Source: Phycisphaerae bacterium (GTDB taxonomy: Bacteria > Planctomycetota > Phycisphaerae > Phycisphaerales > SM1A02). Taken from it: a stretch of DNA of 64,000 nucleotides. The stretch's first letter is position 1; every line of letters begins with the position of its first letter. The notes below the pieces were generated by a model, which did no database searches, was not told the DNA's origin, and saw only the letters and a list, made by a program, of their open reading frames with translations. Shown one piece after another: positions 59,828-64,000 of the stretch. The stretch spans positions 62,001 through 126,000 of the forward strand of contig JAEUIT010000031.1 of NCBI GenBank assembly GCA_016795035.1. The letters run 5' to 3'. A program made the position numbers and the translations under genes.

Positions 59828-61129
59828 ATGTCGAGATCACCTCACCCCACGACCGCCGTGCCGTCACTCTGTGTTGCACTCTGCTATTTCGTCGGAGCGC
59901 CGCTCGCGTCGGCCGGCTCCTGTCCTGCACCGCTCTTCGCGGCGGACGTCCTCTATGGTGCCGGCGACTTTCCCCGCTCGATCGCCATCGGAACGCTGAA
60001 CGCCGACGGCTTTCGCAATCTCGTCGTTGCCAACGAGAATAGCGGCACCGTCTCGGTCTTCCTCAATGACGGCAGCGGCGGTTTCGCCGGGCAGGTGACG
60101 TATGCAACCGGCGCGAATCCGCAGGCGGTGGCGATCGGCGATCTTGACGGAGACGGCGACGCCGACATCGCGACCGCGAACACCGGCAGCGGCACCGTTT
60201 CCATCCTCAAGAACATGGGCAACGGGACGTTCGCGGCCGCGACGAGCGTTGCCGCCGGCGTCACTCCCTTCTCGATCGCGATCGGCACGATCGACGGCGA
60301 TGCCGACCTCGATCTCGCGGTGACGAACGCCTTCGGCGGACCAGGTCTTTCCATTCTCATGAACAACGGCAACGGCACGTTCGCCGCACCGGTGATGTAC
60401 GCGGCGGGGAGCACGGCGTCGGCCGTCGCGCTCGCGGATCTCAACGGCGACGGGGCGAACGACGTGGCAATCGCGAACGGCGGGTTCTCGAACAGCACGG
60501 CATCGATTCTTCTCAACAACGGCAACGGCACGTTCGCGCCGCGCGTCGCATACGCCGCGGGTCAGGGGCCGGAATCGGTCGCGCTCGGCGACCTCGACGG
60601 CGACAACGACGCCGACCTCGTCGTCGCGAATCAGTTTGGCGACACGATCTCCGTCCTCCGCAACAACGGAAACGGCACCTTCGCCCCCCAAACGACGTAT
60701 CCGACCGCCGATCCGGTGTCGGTCGCGCTCGGTGACTTCGACGACGACGGCGCTCTCGACGTTGCAGTCGCGAACGGCAGCGGCACGGACACCGTCTCGA
60801 TCTTCCTCAACGGCGGCACCGGAACGCTCGCACCCGGCCTCCCGTTCGGAACCGGCGACGGCGCCGAATGGGTGTCGGTCGGCGATCTCGACAACGACGG
60901 CGATGCGGACCTCGCGGTCGCGAACCTCAGCAGCGACAACGCGTCGGTGCTGCTCAACACCTGCGGGCCGCAGGGCTCGCCCGCCGACCTCAACGGCGAC
61001 GGCGACGTGAATGGCGCCGACCTCGGCCTTCTGCTCGGAGCGTGGGGCCAGTCCAGCCCCGACCTCGACGGCAACGGCAACGTGGACGGCGGCGATCTGG
61101 CGATCATGCTCGGCGACTGGACCGGATGA
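59828..61129 (+). CDS. Secreted FG-GAP/VCBS-repeat protein with dockerin-like tail
   Basis: 433 residues; AAGGAG 6-11 bases before the ATG. Signal peptide (about 1-32), then about seven FG-GAP/VCBS repeats of the type VAIGDLDGDGDADIATAN ... LKNMGNGTFA, a calcium-binding beta-propeller typical of surface proteins. The tail has DLNGDGDVNGADLGLLLGAWG and DLDGNGNVDGGDLAIMLGDW. Ligand unknown. Confidence 0.85.
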   Translation: MSRSPHPTTAVPSLCVALCYFVGAPLASAGSCPAPLFAADVLYGAGDFPRSIAIGTLNADGFRNLVVANENSGTVSVFLNDGSGGFAGQVTYATGANPQAVAIGDLDGDGDADIATANTGSGTVSILKNMGNGTFAAATSVAAGVTPFSIAIGTIDGDADLDLAVTNAFGGPGLSILMNNGNGTFAAPVMYAAGSTASAVALADLNGDGANDVAIANGGFSNSTASILLNNGNGTFAPRVAYAAGQGPESVALGDLDGDNDADLVVANQFGDTISVLRNNGNGTFAPQTTYPTADPVSVALGDFDDDGALDVAVANGSGTDTVSIFLNGGTGTLAPGLPFGTGDGAEWVSVGDLDNDGDADLAVANLSSDNASVLLNTCGPQGSPADLNGDGDVNGADLGLLLGAWGQSSPDLDGNGNVDGGDLAIMLGDWTG

Positions 61130-61316
61130 CGCCGACGCGGGCAGCAACGTGGTGCGCAAGGACAAGGTTCGCTTCGATCTTCCGGCCGAGTTCCTCAACC
61201 AGAAGTCGCGACTTCGACGCGCTCGAAGTGAACCTCTCTCGCATCAAGGCGTGACTACGGCGACGGTTGCCGAAGTCACGCCGTTTCATTGCCGCAACGT
61301 ACAGGTTCGCGCACCG

Positions 61317-63068
61317 TCAGCCCCACTGTCCGAGCAGCAGCGCCAAGTCCGCGCCGTCCACGGAGCCGCTCGCATTGAGATCCGCAGCGCCGCCGGTCGA
61401 ACCCCAGGCGCCGAGCAGGATCGCAAGATCGGCGCCGCCCACCACGCCGTCGCAATCGAAGTCGGCTGCAACGCAAGGTGGCGTCGCCGCACGCTCAAAG
61501 CAGCCCATGTCGACGACCGGCGCGGCGCCGAGGCCGGTGTCACGGACGCTCGGGTCGTCGGCGAATCGCGCGTTGCCGTCGAGGTCGAGCGTCACGCCCA
61601 CCGGCACGAGCGCGTTCGAGCCGGCGTCGATGCAGGGCGACGACGGCGCGAGGTGGAGATCGGAAGCGCCGACGAACATCGGGGCGGTGTCGATGCAGCC
61701 GGGCAAGTTCTCCGGATCGATCGGATCCTCGCCCGGCGCCGGCGGATCGAAGATCGTCGCGACGCACGAGTATGCAACGTCGAAACTCCCGCCCAGGTGC
61801 GTCTTGTAGCCGCCGGCCACTTCGGGATCGGTCGCGGTGTTGCCCCAGACGATCGAGTTCTCGACGACGTACGACCCGCTGAACCACTGCATCACGGCGT
61901 ACTTCTTCCCGTCGTTCGACGCGATGGTGCAATTCCGTATCGACGACACGTTCGGCGCGAGCGAATAGAAGGAGATCGCCGCGCCGTCGCCGCCAAGTTC
62001 GGGGTTCGGGCTGTTCGGCTGGACGACCGCCTTGTTGTCGTGGAAGAGGCAGTTCACGAAGGTCGTCGCGCCGAACACGCTCGCGCCGCCGCCCGTCGTC
62101 GCGCTATTGCCGAGGAAGCGGCAGTCGGCAACGAGGAGCGGCTTGTTGAACGAGAAGAGTCCGCCGCCGTACGCGACGATGTTGCCCGATGCGGAGAACG
62201 GCTTCGCGACGTTCTCGACGAAGTCGCAGCGCCGAATCGCCATCGGCGACGTGCTCCACGTTGCAATGCCGCCGCCTTGCGAATCCGGCTGGCCCGCCAC
62301 CACGACGTTGTGCGTGAAGACGCAGTCCTCGATCACGGGTTGGCTCTCGCCGCCAACGTAGATTCCGGCGCCGCGCGCGAGGTGACAGTAGTTCTCGACG
62401 AACGCGCAGTCGATGACGGTCGCGTTCGAGTCGTAGAGGTAAAGGCCGGCGCCCGCCGCGAACGCGGCGAGGCAGTGCGTGAACGTGCAATGGCGGATCG
62501 TCGGGCTTCCGTTCACGCAGTAGACGCCGCCGCCGAACATGAGCGGATCGCCCGCCGGCGTTCCGACCGGTCCGGTGTTGCCGTTCGCCAGCGTGAACCC
62601 GTCGAGGATGGCGGTCCCGTCGGTGCCGCTCGCATTCACGACGTGTCCGCTGTTGGCGCTGTTCGTCGCCCATCCGACATACCAGAAGGCGCCGGAGCCG
62701 ACGACGTCGTCGCCGCCAATGTCGCCGTCGAGGATCGTCGGATGCGCCGACCAGTCGCGCTGCGATCGACTCGTCTCGTTGCCCGCGAAACCGCCGTAGA
62801 TCGCGAGTCCGTTCTTCAGGACGAAACTCAGCGTTGCATCGGTCGCGCTCGGCACGTAGCGCCCTTCGGCGACCCAGAGCTCGTCGATCGCCGGATTCGC
62901 GGAGGCCGCGGCCAGCGCTGCCTGAAGATCGCGATACGCCGTCGCCCACGAGAGCCCATCGCCGCCGACGGGCGCGCCGGCGTCGACGTAACGAACCGCC
63001 GCCGTCGCCGACGCCGTGACGGCGAGCGCGACCATGACCGTTGCCGCTCGAATCGTGTTCAGCCGCAC
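61317..63068 (-). CDS. Secreted right-handed beta-helix protein with dockerin-like tail
   Basis: 583 residues from a GTG at 63068, chosen because GAGGAGG lies five bases upstream; an ATG 21 bases earlier has no such site. Signal peptide VRLNTIRAATVMVALAVTASATA. The body (about 30-510) is a polymorphic right-handed beta-helix (choice-of-anchor type), starting VRYVDAGAPVGGDGLSWATAYRDLQAAL. The tail carries two dockerin-like loops ending AILLGAWG and ALLLGQWG. Probably surface-attached. Confidence 0.85.
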   Translation of the reverse strand: MRLNTIRAATVMVALAVTASATAAVRYVDAGAPVGGDGLSWATAYRDLQAALAAASANPAIDELWVAEGRYVPSATDATLSFVLKNGLAIYGGFAGNETSRSQRDWSAHPTILDGDIGGDDVVGSGAFWYVGWATNSANSGHVVNASGTDGTAILDGFTLANGNTGPVGTPAGDPLMFGGGVYCVNGSPTIRHCTFTHCLAAFAAGAGLYLYDSNATVIDCAFVENYCHLARGAGIYVGGESQPVIEDCVFTHNVVVAGQPDSQGGGIATWSTSPMAIRRCDFVENVAKPFSASGNIVAYGGGLFSFNKPLLVADCRFLGNSATTGGGASVFGATTFVNCLFHDNKAVVQPNSPNPELGGDGAAISFYSLAPNVSSIRNCTIASNDGKKYAVMQWFSGSYVVENSIVWGNTATDPEVAGGYKTHLGGSFDVAYSCVATIFDPPAPGEDPIDPENLPGCIDTAPMFVGASDLHLAPSSPCIDAGSNALVPVGVTLDLDGNARFADDPSVRDTGLGAAPVVDMGCFERAATPPCVAADFDCDGVVGGADLAILLGAWGSTGGAADLNASGSVDGADLALLLGQWG

Positions 63069-63156
63069 GGAAACCTCCTCGTGGTGCATCGAGTGCGGCA
63101 CGCGAGGCCCGTGATACGGCAATGTCGACGAATCGCGGCCGATCGCGGCCGGCGAC

Positions 63157-64000
63157 TCAGTGAATGAAGCAGAGCCCCCAGGCGCCGAGCAACTCCGCAA
63201 GATCGTCGCCGCCGACGCCGCCGTCGGCGTTGAAGTCGGCGAGGCTCTGCGGATTCGGCCCCCACTCGCCGAGGAGTATCGCGAGATCGGCGGCGTCGAC
63301 GATGCCGTCGCCGTTGAGATCAGCCTTGCACTGCACGATGTCGGCAACGGTGAGCGTCACGATCTGCGCGACTTCACCGCTTTCATAGCCAACCGTCCAG
63401 AGGTACGTCTTGCCCGGGATCGAGCTCACCGGACCGTTCGCGAACGTGCCGACGAGGCTCGCCGGCGGCGCCATCATGATCGTGAAGACGTCGCCGATTG
63501 ACGGCTGGAAGTGGCCCTCGCCGAGGTCGAGGAGCGCGACGTCGAGCTGGCCTCCGATCGCGTTCGGAAGGCCGTTCACGAGCAGCCGGTCGTACTGCGT
63601 GCCGGCGTCATAGCCGCCGATGCCGACATGCCACGTCGAGGTCGGCGCGAGTTCGATCCGATCGACGTTCGCCATGCCCGCCCCGGCTGCAACGGAGAGT
63701 TCGCCTTCGTTCGCGAGGTCGGTGGCGCCGAGGTTGGCGCCGTCGTCGAGCATGATCGAGCCTTCGGGCGCCACTTCCACTCGCCCGCCGCCCGCGAACG
63801 TCGCTTGGGCGCTGACCGTGGTCGCGTTCGTCACGCGCAGACGGCTCGCATCGGTGGCGAACTCGACGCTCGCCGTCGAGAGTTCGAGCGGCGCGGTGAT
63901 CTGCACCGCCGTCGCGACCTTCATCGCGCCCGCGACGTCGACGCCGCTCCCCGCGATGCGGGTGATCATGATCGGACCGAGGCCGCTCAGATTCAGCGTG
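63157..64000 (-). CDS. Large secreted beta-rich protein, C-terminal part (5' end outside window)
   Basis: The frame is open to the right edge, so at least 280 residues are visible. A beta-rich, passenger-like domain (V-x-I-x-A-P-L-E-L-S; L-D-D-G-A-N-L-G) and a W-H-V-G-I-G-G-Y-D-A-G-T-Q-Y-D-R-L motif as in planctomycete autotransporter-like proteins, then two dockerin-like loops ending AILLGEWG and AELLGAWG. Same strand as the beta-helix gene, 88 bases before it. Confidence 0.75.
   Translation of the reverse strand, partial: TLNLSGLGPIMITRIAGSGVDVAGAMKVATAVQITAPLELSTASVEFATDASRLRVTNATTVSAQATFAGGGRVEVAPEGSIMLDDGANLGATDLANEGELSVAAGAGMANVDRIELAPTSTWHVGIGGYDAGTQYDRLLVNGLPNAIGGQLDVALLDLGEGHFQPSIGDVFTIMMAPPASLVGTFANGPVSSIPGKTYLWTVGYESGEVAQIVTLTVADIVQCKADLNGDGIVDAADLAILLGEWGPNPQSLADFNADGGVGGDDLAELLGAWGLCFIH

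Larger units (their letters stand above)
477..63694. repeat. Dispersed word TGCAACG (consensus CTGCAACG-NN-GAG), 47 copies found by eye
   Basis: Positions of first base, plus strand: 2705, 4815, 14378, 17512, 18647, 19661, 20855, 23267, 26718, 26877, 30273, 31799, 33092, 34059, 36317, 40095, 41010, 45371, 45764, 46247, 47746, 51110, 55634, 56189, 56341, 56801, 61466, 61773, 63687. Minus strand (left end): 477, 4757, 15584, 15926, 20728, 37239, 45542, 48191, 50408, 55254, 55382, 57911, 58036, 58463, 59636, 60760, 62259, 62832. 39 begin with C and 38 have GA two bases after the core, 27 of those GAG. Most lie inside coding sequence, in all frames and both orientations. Confidence 0.88.

Noticed and set aside
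477..63694. Word as an integron attC/attI core
   Set aside because: GTTGCAG does not fit GTTRRRY, copies are not paired at cassette-like distances, and no integron integrase is present.
477..63694. Word as a HIP1-like palindromic element
   Set aside because: CTGCAACG is not palindromic and has a clear 3' extension, unlike HIP1 (GCGATCGC).
1..64000. CRISPR array
   Set aside because: The only clustered repeats (54.6-55.2 kb; 42.9 kb; 43.5 kb) have no regular spacers of CRISPR length and no cas genes.

Overview
The window is 64 kb of high-GC bacterial DNA. It most likely comes from a planctomycete, probably class Phycisphaerae. This placement is an inference from three things: seven secreted proteins carry a paired dockerin-like tail ending in L-L-G-A-W-G, there is a planctomycete-style ECF sigma factor beside a Ser/Thr kinase with a beta-propeller, and cbb3 oxidase subunits CcoN and CcoO are fused. 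No rRNA or phylogenetic marker other than ribosomal protein S1 is present.

Layout. 0-5 kb: end of an unknown gene, rpsA with a clear terminator, and an M48 peptidase. 4.9-11.6 kb: a lower-GC segment (lectin/beta-helix protein, kinase, ECF sigma factor, small membrane protein) bounded by two 178-bp copies of the 3' end of an OprB-type porin gene; the intact porin lies at 11.5-12.7 kb. 12.7-25.4 kb: VIT-like membrane protein, DUF4239-like protein, a lytic polysaccharide monooxygenase with CBM2, arginase, two secreted dockerin-tailed proteins, a tandem AHSA1 protein, a metallophosphoesterase, DprA, and a membrane/coiled-coil protein. 25.7-33.7 kb: one compact chemotaxis operon (cheA-cheW-mcp-cheR-cheD-cheY-cheX-cheB). 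33.8-44.4 kb: malate dehydrogenase, a YcaQ-type DNA glycosylase, a TPR-sulfotransferase, tRNA-Ile(GAU), two CNNM/CorC proteins, HscB, an FHA-GspE/PilB ATPase, and two RRM proteins. 44.8-54.6 kb: a cytochrome cbb3 oxidase and assembly operon (ccoNO-Q-P-G-H, a UreH-like protein, ccoI, ccoS), read leftward, with an Rrf2 Fe-S regulator diverging from it. 54.6-55.2 kb: a decayed tandem repeat. 55.2-64 kb: ArnT-like glycosyltransferase, META lipoprotein, MFS exporter, GNAT acetyltransferase, and three more dockerin-tailed surface proteins, the last cut by the window edge.

The most striking signal is not a gene. A short word, TGCAACG, usually CTGCAACG followed by two free bases and GA(G), occurs at least 47 times by my reading. 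It is on both strands, in every reading frame, mostly inside genes, and roughly six times more often than chance. Density (about one per 1.4 kb), length (12-13 bp) and placement near some terminators resemble the DNA uptake sequences of naturally competent bacteria. dprA and a PilB-like ATPase lie in the same window. The longest stretch without the word, about 9.6 kb, covers the lower-GC segment flanked by the duplicated porin end, as expected if that segment arrived recently.
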